The notes under the pieces: generated by a model
What the model saw: the letters and a program-made list of their open reading frames with translations, nothing else
Database searches by the model: none
What the model was told of the DNA's origin: nothing
Assembly (NCBI GenBank): GCA_015657535.1
Contig: JADHZB010000863.1
Location: 1 to 34,242, forward strand
Source: Nephromyces sp. MM_2019
Taxonomy: Eukaryota > Apicomplexa > Aconoidasida > Nephromycida
Length of the DNA: 34,242 bases
Direction: 5' to 3'
Shown: positions 1 through 12,774 of the stretch, one piece after another
How the letters are laid out: each line of letters opens with the position of its first letter
Numbering within the stretch: position 1 is the first letter of the stretch
Translations under genes and position numbers: made by a program

Positions 1-860
1 AACCATACACATTCATTCAATTATATATACAAAAATTTACACAGAAAATAGGTAATCTTCACACTCTATATTTTTATATTTTTTAGACAATCAAAATACA
101 TATACACACAAACATATATATCTATATACACAAACTATCATGATAGATACTTCCATAAGTATATATACATCTAATCAAATTGTATATTATAATACTATAT
201 TTTCACATTATATATAAATTGATAAATCGAATAAATATAACCCAAATAGAATATAAACCTCTGTACATGCACATGAACATTTATAAATTTCATCTAAAAA
301 TAGCATAAATATACTATTATATATCCCTTTTAACATACACATTAATAGAAATAAATCTCCACCTAAAACTAGCATGACTATATAGTTATATATCCCACTA
401 TATATATAAATAAACAGAAAATTCTCAAGCAAGAACAGGTATAAAACCAGGCCTAACTAAATTTATTCAACCTTTTCTTATATGCTCTAACCCCAAGATA
501 TTTTGCTACGATACACCTGGTGTCTTAATGCCTATGTAAAACATGAAATTTACATAATTTATACTTCCATATCTCAATATAAGTATATACACACATAAAT
601 ACTATAGTGTCTTTATAGCTTAGATTGTATTAAAAACATAAAAGTAATTATGTTACTAATTATGTTACTATCAAATTTCAAATCTTGGAATAATGTACAC
701 ATAATGCTACTAATAATCTTATAAATCATTCAAATTAATTAATCGCTATAATATGAATATTACTTGATTTATCTTGATAAAATTTAAAACATTTTAGGTA
801 TTTTTACAAATTTGAATTATTTTATGTGAATTATTAAGGTTAGATGATTGGGAATTAACT
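1..860. other. AT-rich non-coding spacer
   Basis: No convincing exon is seen on either strand. The one open frame here (minus strand, 208-432) is low-complexity Ile/Tyr/Leu-rich and typical of random AT-rich DNA. Short TA-rich and CATA-rich stretches occur, and an 11-base word (TTATGTTACTA) is repeated back to back near 649-671. The end next to position 860 presumably holds the promoter of the small gene that follows, but no motif can be named. Confidence 0.5.
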
Positions 861-1708
861 ATGAAGCTCGCTGCTATTGGTATATACTCAGACATACAAG
901 TTGGAGAAATGAATATAGCAGATTATATCCTCTATCTACTTAATAAAAATCAACAATTTCATTATATCAAAGTTTTGTCTATTGATGGACCAACAAATGA
1001 TATAAATTATGTAAATTTACATTTCAATATATGTTATTATGTTTTGAAAATAAATATAGTTTCCACAGTATAATTTAATCAAGTTGTAAATTGATAAGGG
1101 TATAGCTTAAAATTTTATGCTATCAATAAACTTTCACCTCACTAAAAATGATCTAACTATATTCCTTAACTTTTTAAATAAATAATTTTATACACTTCAG
1201 ATTTGTTCACACATTGGTAAAACACTCAATCCGCATTCAAGCATCGCTTTTGTAACAGATGTTTTGGTCGGCTGTCGATTTTTTATACAACTTTTCCGAT
1301 CTGGCTCATTAGGACCTGTTGTCCTTGACCTTCAAAACAAAAGCACTATGTTTTACAACTCAGATAATTACCTGTAAGTTTACACATATAATCCCTTCCA
1401 TTTTATCGAACTCTTAATTTCAATTTATTCACTGCTAATTGCTCTCTTTACTGGATATTTAAGTTATTTAAGTTTTCTCTATTGGATATGATATCTAGTT
1501 TTCTCTATATTATATACTATTAATCTTTTTTTTCTATATAGTTTTTCAATTACATATTCTCTATATTAAGTTTTTTATTGCTTTTTCTCTATCTGATTTA
1601 CTATATTGAAAGATTATATATATCTTAATTATGTAAATGATAAGATATGAATGAACATCCTGCATCTTGATTTACAGTGAACCTCCATCTGAAGATCAAC
1701 CCTGTTAG
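861..1708 (+). CDS. small three-exon gene, 117-residue protein of unknown function
   Basis: Proposed exons are 861-1010, 1201-1373 and 1678-1708. Donors are TAT|gtaaat and CCT|gtaagt; acceptors are cacttcag and tttacag. Exon lengths 150+173+31 give 118 codons with the frame closed by TAG. The protein starts MKLAAIGIYS, has a weakly amphipathic first half, and in exon 2 a compact segment with SSIAFVTDVLVGCRFFIQLF followed by GPVVLDLQNKS, which looks like alternating strands and helices of a small globular domain. It ends with an acidic, Pro-rich tail (EPPSEDQPC). There is no signal peptide or membrane helix I would defend. I do not recognise the family. The nearest neighbour is the PqiA-like gene on the same strand, 2.2 kb downstream. 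Exon 3 is short, so the C-terminus is the least certain part. Confidence 0.6.
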
Positions 1709-3874
1709 CAATGAGTAACTCTATTAATTAACAGATGCTACAAGTTTTTTGAAAATTTTTGATATAAATGTAAAAAATTCAAAAAATCCAAATGAATTCA
1801 GATCTTAATCTTATAAAATTTGAATTGAATACATAATACTATCTTTGTGGATAATTTTCTTGATTTATTGATTTTATAAATTTTTTATATACTTCATAGT
1901 TAAGCTTCAGCAATTTCGAAGTAATTTGTAATTTCTATATAAAGGCCTTCTTTAAATGTATTGGTTCATCATTAATTAAGCTTTTAATTATGTAGCTATA
2001 ATGATTTATCTATATATATTCTTTGCATTTAGAATAAACTTATATAGCCTTGATAAAATATATGGATATAAAAATAAGAGGTGTTTATATTGAATAAGGA
2101 GAAGTTTAGATATCAAATAAGATGTATACAAAATATATTCTAATTTTCATTAATTTCAATATTAAAAATATTTTACATGTTAAGTTAACAATTTTTCTAC
2201 AAATTTTTAATACAAGCTTAAATTTAGAAGCACCAGATTTAAATTCAAAGCAGTCAAAAGATCGCTTGAGTTGTGGTTTAATGTACTATTTAACACTTGT
2301 CGAATTGTCATCTCTACTTGTGGTATATTTAACCAAATTTCTGATACATGCTTTATAGAGAATATATTTTTATAGGATTTTTCAACGAATTATTTTAGAA
2401 TATTATAAATATACCTTTAATTGCTTTTATAATAAAATTTTTGAAAACTTTATTTGGTTTTAACTTAATGGTTTTAAACAAACATATATAATAATATTGA
2501 CTTGATAGGAATGCGATCTGTTCTTTGCTTATTTAATTAATATTAGTTTTTTGTATCTATAGTATTCTTATTATTGTAAAAAAAGTTAATAAAAGTAGTA
2601 TTTTCAATAATTACATCTTACTTAATCATGGCTTACTTGTAATTGAATGTAAAATTAAAGTTCGTTTGAAAGTAGTTATAAAGAATAATATTTGTAATTG
2701 TTAAGACATGTATTTATTGCTTGTGTATAGTAAGGATTAAGAAAATATATGCATACAACTTTATTTATACAATTAGATTGAAATATATATATCACTTATA
2801 ACAAATTTATTTAAACAAATAAGCTAGGTAGCCAATTTCTCATATGTTTGTTTAGTTGGTGGTTAAGTGGAAATTAGATAAAATTAATTGCACCAAAGCT
2901 ACTTTTAAATCTTTTGTTAATTTGATGCAGATAAATGATCATTACAATGAGAAGTAAAGGTGTATTAAGTAGTTAGCGAATGATTGGCTAGATGAATAAA
3001 ATACATTTGAGTAATTTTCTGTTTCTTTTTTGTTAAAATTGAGCAATGAAAAAATTTTGTCTGGGATTTTAATGTTAAAGAAAATCTAGCCAAAAAGTAA
3101 AGTATAATTTTCACTTTTTACCCTATTTTCCTAACCTAAATTGAATTTTTCTAGCACATTGTGTTGGGAAAAATTTTAGCTTTCGTTTAAGATTCAAAAT
3201 GTGGGCCTTCCATTTACTTTTTTTTTATTTAGTCTTAATAAACTAGCATATTCGGCCAACGAAGTATTTTACATTGTCAGGACTTGCTTACAATATATCA
3301 CTTTGAAAAAAGTAATCCCAATTGACCCAAAAAAAATGTTAAAAATTAAGTTCAATTCCAAAACAAATAACAGCTTATCAACACACTAATTTCCCTTATG
3401 TTGTAATTCTGTTGAAGCTGTAAAACTCATAGATTAAGTTAGCTTAAATCTATAAATCGCCCGATTATTAGCTATAAGCTTTAAAGCTATTTTTTAAAAG
3501 CACTATTTACTAACAGATATCAAACCAACTTAACATAAGTAACATAAAGAAACTCAGGGAGATCCCAACTTTTAAGCGATTTTTTTAACCATCTTTTTTC
3601 AATAGTATTTGAAAAATCAATTTAGAAATTAAAAATTTGTTCCTCTGATTTCATAACAATCTGATAATTTCATCAATTAAGCAAATGCTTATTACATTTA
3701 AGAAATAATTGCCAATCACTTATATTTTTTATAAAAACAATACCACTATACATAAGGTTAATAAAGTGATTATTCATAGTTTAATTATTTTTATTCGTAA
3801 ACTTAAATACTAATTTAATAATCTTCATTTTAAAAAAATTTTGCTAAGCAAATAATCGATTTACTTGAGCAGAA
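1709..3874. other. AT-rich intergenic spacer
   Basis: No supported exon is seen. Two plus-strand open frames (2122-2358 and 3201-3389) are Ile/Leu/Asn/Lys-rich, lack good splice or domain signals, and read like chance frames. The sequence is mostly plain A/T with homopolymer runs and no long tandem repeat. The region probably holds the 3' end signals of the gene at 861-1708 and the promoter of the PqiA-like gene. Confidence 0.45.
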
Positions 3875-6800
3875 ATGTTTACAGCACCTTTGGTAGCTGG
3901 GCTAGGCTACATCATATTTTTTTTCTCCTATTTTTTATATTTCCTAGGAATATCACAACCAACTTTTCAAATTGCTGGTGAGAATATTGTTGTCATTGAA
4001 AACTATAAATTCAATATATGAGAATTGTAAAACTAATTACATATAATACATAATAATTATTAGTACATATTTATTCTTCATATTTGGAGGATTTCCTTAT
4101 ATGGTTCACCTAGTATTAACCCCTAGGATGATACCACCACCATGATACATATCGAAGTATCTAAAGAATATAATTTTTTTTCTTAGAATTAAATTAGTCT
4201 GATGTTAACACCTTGTAATAACTCAACAAAAATAAAACAAATTTCCTAATTTAAAACCTATAGAAAATTCAATGTTAACAAATTGAATATTTTATTATCA
4301 CTTTGAAACAAAATGGGAATTTTAATCATAGATGTAAAAACGTCATTAATATAACATAGTTCTTGCTACTTGAAATCAAAATAATGAACCTTATACCTAT
4401 TCAATGACCTGCCTTTTTCTAAAAAAATTTCAACGTCTTAAACGACACATACTGATGTATTATAGTTGCACATCGATTTTTTTAAAATTTTTAGCAGCCA
4501 TATAAACGTGATAATTGAAGTATAAGAATACTAAACTGAAATATAAAAAATTTATTGTTTTGTTAACCCAAATCAGGTCAATTTACTGGAGCCGATGTTT
4601 TTTTTACAAATTTAAGATATTCACTACCCGATGCTATCAAGAAGTTAGAAGAATCTGGATTCATCTTTCCACTTTTGCTGGTTATCTTCTTCACATATGT
4701 GGTTCCCCTAGTGAAATTGCTATTAGGAGTTTTGTGCCTAATACAGCCTATCTTTTTGAAATATATTAATAAAAATCGCTATAAAAGATACAATAAGGCT
4801 TGCCAAGAAGCTTATAGCTTTGAAAACGCGCAAAAATTTATAACTAAACCTGATACTTTTTTTGAATACCTTGCTTATATATTTACAATTAAAATTGAGC
4901 CAGTTATCATAATTCGATTTGTATCTAAATTTCAATTCACTGACAGTTTTATGGCAATGATTATGTTGGCAATGCTTATGGAAACTTTTATTTCTTTGGA
5001 ACTGCTAGGTGGTGGTTTTTATTTCTGGGGCTATTGTATGTTATCTCTCTTAGGGACACAACTAATTTCACTTAGTCAACTCCCTATTAACAAGAATATG
5101 CTATTTGAAGGATTAAACTACAAGTATGAATTAATGAACTCAAATGAAAATGAACAGAACCATGACACCCCAAAAGATATTGCTAAAAATTCAACCGAAA
5201 ATTCTCGTATTAATGTAAAGATACATCTTTACGCTTTTATATTCTATTTTATTATTTCATGTGCCTTATTTGTATTTATCTACTTATTTTTCATGTTTTC
5301 AAAAAGCCTTCTAGTAGAAGTTAATGTACTTGATTATCGAATTACACTATTTACAGCCACCTTGGAGGGCTGGGAATTGTTAAATTTATTGACCAGTTCC
5401 GATTACATAGTTAATGGGTTTTTTACTACGATTGCGTTTGCATTTTTTATCCCACCTATCCACTTGCTTGGTACAGCTTATGTTTATTTTTATTTTGCAT
5501 ATTCTTTCCTAACTGATCCCGATCACAAACAGTCTTTCGAAAAGGGCCTTACACACAAAAACTCTAATGACCACCATGTTATAACCTTTGACAGTGAAAA
5601 TATTAATTTTTATAATTTTATTAAGTCAAGGGCTTCCAATAAAATCAATGAATATGACTTCCTTTTACTAAAATACAAGAATCAAAAACCCTGGATATCT
5701 ACTTTTATGGAAATCCTTAACCATATAGGAGATTGGTGTATGATGGATGTCTACGCCATTGCTATGATTACTTCATATTACACACTTAATGCAATACCAA
5801 ATTTAGAAGCGAACATACCATACATGCATGACATATCCCATTTTTTCTTTATGGGTACACTTGTATGTGTATCTGTTACTACGGTTCTTTATTTCAATAT
5901 ATTCAATCAGCACTTTGACAAATTAGAGCAAAAGACCTTCAACGAATATAATAAACAATTTCACTATATTCCACAGTTACTGGACAATAGGAGTCCAAAT
6001 AATGAAGAGTCTCCAAATGGTTCAAATTTTACAAAAACAATTCCCTTAAAAATGACAGAAAGATACCCTTTTACTAAATTTACCTGGTTTGTTTTGACTG
6101 CAACAGTTGCCTTATTTATCTACTCTACGATTTTTACAGCAAAAGAATACACACCTTATCCTGAATTAACTCTAGCGGACGGAGATGATATATTAGGCCT
6201 TCAAGTTCCATTTTTTAATCAAATTATCGCTGTTGTGCTACCCTTTACCATTGGAAATTGTAACTTCAAAGAAATAATGACTATTAAAAAGGATCATTAC
6301 AGACCAAATTGGGCCACTGAGGTTACCTCAAACTTTCTTCGAGAATTTAAATTCGATGCACCTAGTGCTTTTGAATATGATCCATCTAGTTGTTGGCCAA
6401 TAGCTATATACGACCAGTATAAAGATAATAATTTTGGAAAATATGATAGTGATTGTTTAACTAAACAAGCAAATGAAAACTCAACGTGTGGTGATATTCA
6501 ACCCGGACTTGTAAGATTTGGTTTCAGCAGCTTCCTTGGAAATTTTTTGATTATTTTGGAGAGGATTAATGGGATAGGAACATCATGGATTCAAAGCTTA
6601 GATATGTTTGTCAATAAAGATCACCAAATAGAAATGAAAGGAATTTTTCAATTACCAGATTGGTCTATAGAAACACACCAATACCAATCCGCTAATCTAA
6701 CTTGTTTTTCTGGTGATGATATATGCGACAATCATACATTACAACCAGGAGGATCTTTGATAGGTTTCGCGTTTCAATTTTTAAATTTGGATAATACTGG

Positions 6801-7353
6801 TGAACCAGCGACAATCGAAATTTCTGTTGCTTTCAATTGCCGAGAAATTGAAAGTGATGATGGAAATGAACAAAATGATAAAGATGATGAAAATGAACAA
6901 AATGATGAAGATGATGAAAATGAACAAAATGATGAAGATGATGAAAATGAACAAAATGATGGTAATGGGGGGTCTGAAGGCGATGAACAAAATAAAGAGG
7001 ATCCAAATAATAAAACCGATGAAATAGACCCAAATGATGGACCATTTTATAATATGACTCTAAAAGTATTAAATATATCAAGGCCCAGTAGAATGAATTA
7101 TCATCCTATTGAAGAATTATCCCCACTTTTTCAAGTTATCGGTGCGACTATGCTTAATACTACTGATACTCTACAAGAATTTGTTGATAAATTGATAAAT
7201 AGTCCAATTATCGAGACAATCAGATTTGTAGATATTATAAATTTATTGATTAAAACTAGTTCACAAGCTCCTTACACATGCCCTGCTGAAACTAAAATAC
7301 CTGAAGAGCCAGAATCTGAAGATACAGAGCCTGAAGCACAAACAACCAATTGA
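3875..7353 (+). CDS. PqiA-family polytopic membrane protein with acidic-repeat C-terminal domain
   Basis: Exons are 3875-3977 and 4577-7353 (donor G|gtgaga, acceptor aaatcag|GT), giving 959 residues. An in-frame TGA lies three codons before the ATG. The architecture matches bacterial PqiA/LetA proteins: two similar halves, each with a helix, a short extracytosolic segment, a long hydrophobic hairpin, then a W-x-M-x-D-V type helix and another helix. Half 1 has helices near residues 8-25, 62-95, 157-175 and 180-200. Half 2 has helices near 252-275, 314-346, 421-438 (DWCMMDVYAIAM, the family signature) and 456-477. An extra helix near 538-554 precedes about 400 extracytosolic residues with several Cys, many Asn-X-Ser/Thr sites and an Asp/Glu/Asn/Gln repeat at 795-830. 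Bacterial relatives move lipid with MCE-domain partners; a lipid-handling role here is inference. Zinc-binding Cys clusters of bacterial PqiA are not evident. The family call rests on topology and motif recall. Confidence 0.8.
6856..6963 (+). repeat. in-frame 27-bp tandem repeat (four copies) coding Asp/Glu/Asn/Gln
   Basis: Four near-identical 27-base units (6856-6882, 6883-6909, 6910-6936, 6937-6963) each encode nine residues of the form DDENEQND followed by Glu or Lys. Copies 1 and 4 differ by a few bases at the edges. The unit length is a multiple of three, so copy-number change keeps the frame. It lies in the predicted extracytosolic tail of the PqiA-like protein. The two antisense open frames over this stretch are shadows of the repeat. 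Confidence 0.95.
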
Positions 7354-8377
7354 AAAAAGTGAAGTAAGCACCTCACGCAAACCTAAAATTATACCCCATA
7401 ACATATGTGTGATCAGGTATTAATACTCGTATAATTTATAATAATGAATGTATCGTTTTTTTCCATACTCTCCGCTTTTTTCTTTTTTTATGCAAAATTA
7501 TTTCCATATTTATTGAATTTTGATCTCTCGTTTACTTGTAACAACTAATTTTAATTAAATAATCAAATTTTTTTAGTATTGTAATCACATAACAATTTTT
7601 ATCATTAACAATATTTGATTCTATAGATACAAACTATTTCTTTTATTGAGTAAAAACAATAATCATTAATATATTGATAATTGAATAAATATTCGAGCTT
7701 TAAGCCTTAATTGTTTAAGATAATCTATTAAATCTATTATCAAATAAAACAAGAAGTTTATATAATTATAGTTAGCATTAATATTTATTTTGTTGATATA
7801 TTAGTAATAAAATAATTATCTTGATTTATTTAATAAAATGATTTTTTTCAAGTTAATTTCTAATAGAAACATAACCTAAAAAAATTATAATATATCATCA
7901 ATTGTATCACTCATGAGATATTTATGAATGTTCTATTCCTTTATAGGAAACTTATCATGTCTTTTAGAGTGATTAAATGTGTATCAATTGTTATAAACAT
8001 TGAAATTAAATGATCATTTTATAATAGTATCTTCAAGTTATCCATAAAAGGGTTATTAGAAAATATTTTTTCAACGATTTTATTAGATGATAAAAATAGA
8101 TGTAGCCTATAAATAAATCTGAAAACATAATTTGGTGTCAAAAATGAAAATGTGTATGATTTGATTAATACGAGACGTTTTTAAGAATTTTATTTTGAAG
8201 AGGATTAAATGGTGTTAAGTTTTAATAATCCAATATTCTTGATTAATTGTGATACTTAAGATGTTAGATTATAAATAGTATTTGTTTCATATTTGTTTAA
8301 ATAAGTATCCATATATAGATAATAACTAGTCTAAAATAAAGTTGTTAAATATTATATAGGCTAAAAATCAATTTTAA
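7354..8377. other. convergent intergenic spacer
   Basis: This spacer lies between the stop of the PqiA-like gene (+) and the stop of the protease gene (-), so it should hold two 3' untranslated regions and polyadenylation signals. It is very A/T-rich with poly-T and poly-A stretches. No exon, hairpin terminator or tandem repeat stands out. Confidence 0.5.
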
Positions 8378-11300
8378 TCAATTTGAATTACACACATTTC
8401 TATTTAGTATTTGCCCATCTCTAATAACAGTCAATGTTATCAAATCTTTATCATGACCAGGGATCTGTTCAAGAAGCTAACAAAGGATATATGAATAACA
8501 ATCCCTAAATTTCACATTATTAAGAAAATAACAAAAAATAAAAATATGAATTGAATAGTAAAATAAGGTGATATAACCTGCAATCTTATTTTATTATTTT
8601 ATTGCTTTTATTTAATTTTTTTTGGTTATTAAAGTATAGTAAATTTTACAAATTATATAAATAACTAGAAATATGAGATTGGTTAATATAAGAATCTTTA
8701 AAAATTTTGATAAATAAGTGTTTCATGCTAAAACTGTGGAGTTAAAACTATATAATTATTAGTTCAAAAAAATCTAACTCAAACAAAAGTTGTTTTATAA
8801 AGCTTATTTTAGAATAGTTACTTTAAGTGTATACAATAACAATAATTTAAAACAAATTGAATAAATATTTTAACTTACATCAAATAGATTCTTAACCTTT
8901 ATACCATTAATCATACTTATAATATCTCCTGGTTTCAATCCCGCTTTTGAACAAGGTCCATCATTTTTAACTTCCTTAACTATTACATTAGGTAACTCTA
9001 GATTTTGGTAGATGTTTATCAAAAATTAAAAGAGTTTAAGTTAACAACTAATATTGATCTTTATATAAGTCTTTAGGCTATATATATTAACATGTTAATA
9101 AAACAATCTTATAAAAGTAGATTTAATAAGGAAAAGAAATAATAAATTTAATAATTGCATTTAATTATATAATAATTGATGATACGCCTCTCAACATGCC
9201 AATAGTAGATCAAAGTAATTTTATTAATCGTATCAGATGTTAGCTAAGATTTGTTAATCAATTGTAATTAAAATTTTATTTGTTGATGAATATATTTCCA
9301 TTTTTACCATTTGGTTGTGGATGTTGTAGAACAAGGCCTAATGTAAAAAAGAAAATGAATTACATAGTGATAAAGGATGATAAAATTCCCAAAAAGCATC
9401 TAATTTTTATCATTTAGGTAAAATTTATTTAATATTTAACTGTAAATAAACATATGTTTCGAGATTTTTCTTATACAATTTTATATAGAGTACTCTGACA
9501 TAATATTGAATAATTAAGAAAAATATAATACAACATAACTTAATAGTTGAGTAAAATGATATAGAAATATAAAATCTAATCATTACTTTCAAACTTAAAT
9601 TATTTAATATTAAAATAATTGATAATATCTATATAAATCATTTAATCTGTTTACCTAAGGAAGGTGGATCATAATAACCTTTCTTTTCTAAAGAATGTAG
9701 AACTTTATGCACAAAATTTGAAGGTAAAGCTAAGCTGTAGAGTGAATAAAAAATAATAAATTTTATCAATTAATAAATCAAATTAATCATAACAAATGTG
9801 ATAATATTTTGTCTGCTTATATTTTGTTTCTTTCTTGTCATAACTGTTTTCATGTACATGATTGAGCATTAAACTTCATACCCATATTCTTGATATTTGT
9901 ACACCATAATTGCAATAACATCACCACTAAGATTTAAAATTGGAGCGCCTGACATCCCTAAAAATTAAATTTTCATAGTAAGAGTATTATTTGATACACT
10001 AGAGATGTTCATGGAATTTTGATATCTTTTTATATTTTTTTTATATTTTTTCAGCAAATTTTGTGAAACATATTTGTTCTCAGTAATGTGTTTAAATTTT
10101 ATATCATCTCAATTGAATTCGTAATAAGTTATCAATTTCATATTAGCATTTGTAAATAGTGTATAACTAGCATTTGCATTTGTTTTTTTCAAATCAAACA
10201 ATAATCCAACCTGGTAGAGTTATCATTCCAACTTGTATGAAGCGACATTTTTGCTTATGTCTGATTTGATGAAATGTTTGAAAAGGCTGTGAAACATTTC
10301 CGACTACAGCCACAGGTTCTTCACCATACTAGAATTAAATATTATTGAAATAGTTTTAAAATGATTGAACTGCTTAAACAGCGAGGTATAGTTATTTGAA
10401 AGTTTTACTAAATCAAATAATTAAATTCTTTGCAGAAATATAAATATTCTCTTATAACTAGTCGATCTACTCGTAATTAGAATACTTAGAATTTTAAAGT
10501 TTTATATGAAAAAGATCGTTTGAGAAATTCATCCAATTTATTTGATTAATTTCATTTTATTTGTTATATATTGATATGAGAGACTATGAATAAATAAAGT
10601 AAGAAGTAACAAAGAAGATATTCTTCTACATACCTCAGTAGTACCATAACTTGCTATAAATTCACCCAAACCGGGTCTAGAACAATCAAGACCTAAGTAG
10701 ATAAGATATAGAGTAATTGAATTTGAAAGGAATTTGGGATTTAAGTACTAAAATAATTAATTAAAGGTTGAAAGTAAATTAGTCTAGAAATCCAGGTTAA
10801 GAGTTAGTACTAATAAGTTACAAAGAAACCTTAAAATAATAAATTTAAGAAGTATACCATAATGTTAGAACAAAAATGTAAGTTTATAAATGTGATTTGA
10901 CTTGAAGATTAATGGGCTATTAGGTATAGAAACATATAATTATCCACAAATCAAATATTATTCATAACAAAGTTATTTAAAGATTATGAAGATAGTCATA
11001 AGTATGGATTCATATACGTAAACTAATGAGCATATCATATGTTGAAAATTATAAACAATGATTGAAAATTTAATGAATTTCTTAATTATCTTAACAAAAG
11101 TGAAGTAATACTCCTCTGTTCTTATACCTATTTCAGTAAATACTTGTTTTTACTTACTCAGGTTCTTGGCAGGGAATATAAAATTGTTTGGATTTATTAT
11201 TTCAATCAAAGCAATATCGGTTTCTGAAAACGATTAATAGAATTTTTAATGTATACTTTTTATTAGCGCTTGGGTGCAAACATAATTTTAGAAAGTTATA

Positions 11301-12774
11301 GGAATATTTAAAAACTTGGTGAATATGTATAAAATAATGAGTATATTGGTAAAAACTAGTTATGTAATTACAGGTAAAATGAATGAGCTATAAGTGTATT
11401 GGATTCAAAAATATATATTTAAGGCTAGAGAAGAAATTTAGGAAAATCAAATTCTAACTACTTTTAAAATATTGTATATGAAATACCTTGACTTATACCC
11501 CTGACTTTACATTCCCAATATGAATTATTATCTAGCCTGATTATGAAGGTTTTAGTAGTAGCATCTAACTGAAACAATAAGAAATAGAATAAATTTAGTT
11601 TTTATTTACAAAAAGTAAATTTTAAATTATATAGCCCAATAGAAAAAACTGTATAATTTGGTTATATGATCTAATTGTTAAATATACTTTTAGGTCCTAT
11701 TTATAATAAATAAATGAGTTAAAGGTTATATGGAATTAATTAAGAGTTTTATAAGATTCTTACTGGGAATAAATGAGCGGCAGTGACAATCATTCCTAAA
11801 AAGGATCATGTAAAATGCTTTTAATTATTCCATAAAAATTATTTTTAGATAAACTTGTATGAATTTCAGCTAAAACATATAAAAGCTTCACTTATAACAA
11901 ATAAGGCTATCACTTAGCTAAATATCTTAAGAGTTATAAATTCAAGTAACTTGGAAACAATAAAAACTAAAATGTTTGTGTTACACACTTGTGAAGATTA
12001 GGTTCCATTCAAAATCAATTAAAAAATGAAATTACGACACTCAACTATCTTATAATTAAACAATTTCTTCAAACTTCATCTATGATTTAAAGAATTACGA
12101 AAAAATGAATGAAAGAGAGGGAATTTGCATTATTTCTTTTCTATCGTAATATAAAATAGGGAATATGCTATGTAGTTTTTAATATGATTTATTATTTTAG
12201 TAAATCTAATCAATCAATCATTTTATAATCTACTTCAATGTAAAGTTCGTATGACCAAATATATTTTGTTGAAAATTAATTATTGAGCTGTTTTCCTTCT
12301 AATTTTAATAAATTGAAATAATTCTAAATCTCGAAATTAGGTTTTTTTGGAATGAATGCTCAGTACATAGTTTAATTCTACCTAGCAACGAAATTTACCA
12401 TTAGGTTTGTATATTAATCCTGTTCCAAGGAATTTATATTTATGGCTGTTATCCTTTTCATATGAAAGTATTTGTACTACGCTTGGCCTGATATCTTGAA
12501 AAAGCTTTTTAAAAATCATATGGAATGGTATATTTATTGAAGATGTATTAATCGAACTTTCATTTGTAAAATTTGTAGATTCATCACAAAATACTGATGG
12601 GTAGTTATTAAGTGAAAATTGAAAAGAGAGCTTTTTACTGCTTAAAAAATCATTTATATGTGTGTAGGATTTCTGAAACATTGTGTGAGGTACAGAATTA
12701 TAGAGATCATCATAATTTCCTAGACGCAAGCCAGTTAGAAAGCCCAATGGGACAACCCATCTTATCAAACTCAT
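8378..12774 (-). CDS. HtrA/Deg-like serine protease with one PDZ domain (11 exons)
   Basis: Exons in coding order are 12399-12774, 11764-11795, 11487-11568, 11158-11223, 10634-10692, 10211-10328, 9882-9957, 9655-9734, 9308-9337, 8879-8997 and 8378-8476. All ten introns are GT-AG, and the 1137 coding bases give 378 residues plus TGA without a frame slip. The trypsin-fold triad is visible: His133 in IVTAAHLFP, Asp166 in TDIALIEI, and Ser247 in GMSGAPI. Many HtrA proteins have GNSGGP at the last site, so the oxyanion loop is slightly divergent. A PDZ domain follows (about 307-375) with SKAGLKPGDIISMINGIKV, the carboxylate-binding loop region, and ends DLITLTVIRDG. The first 90 residues are Asn/Ser-rich with possible N-glycosylation sites and a weak hydrophobic start (WVVPLGFLTGL), perhaps a targeting sequence. 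Role: ATP-independent protein quality control or processing, compartment unknown. The two smallest exons (32 and 30 bases) are the least secure, though the 32-base exon carries the catalytic His. Confidence 0.88.

Noticed and set aside
2122..3389. Two plus-strand frames of 78 and 62 residues
   Set aside because: Low-complexity composition, no splice continuity with neighbours and no domain signal.
6781..7081. Antisense and out-of-frame open frames over the PqiA-like tail
   Set aside because: Created by the 27-bp acidic repeat; the sense frame carries the gene.
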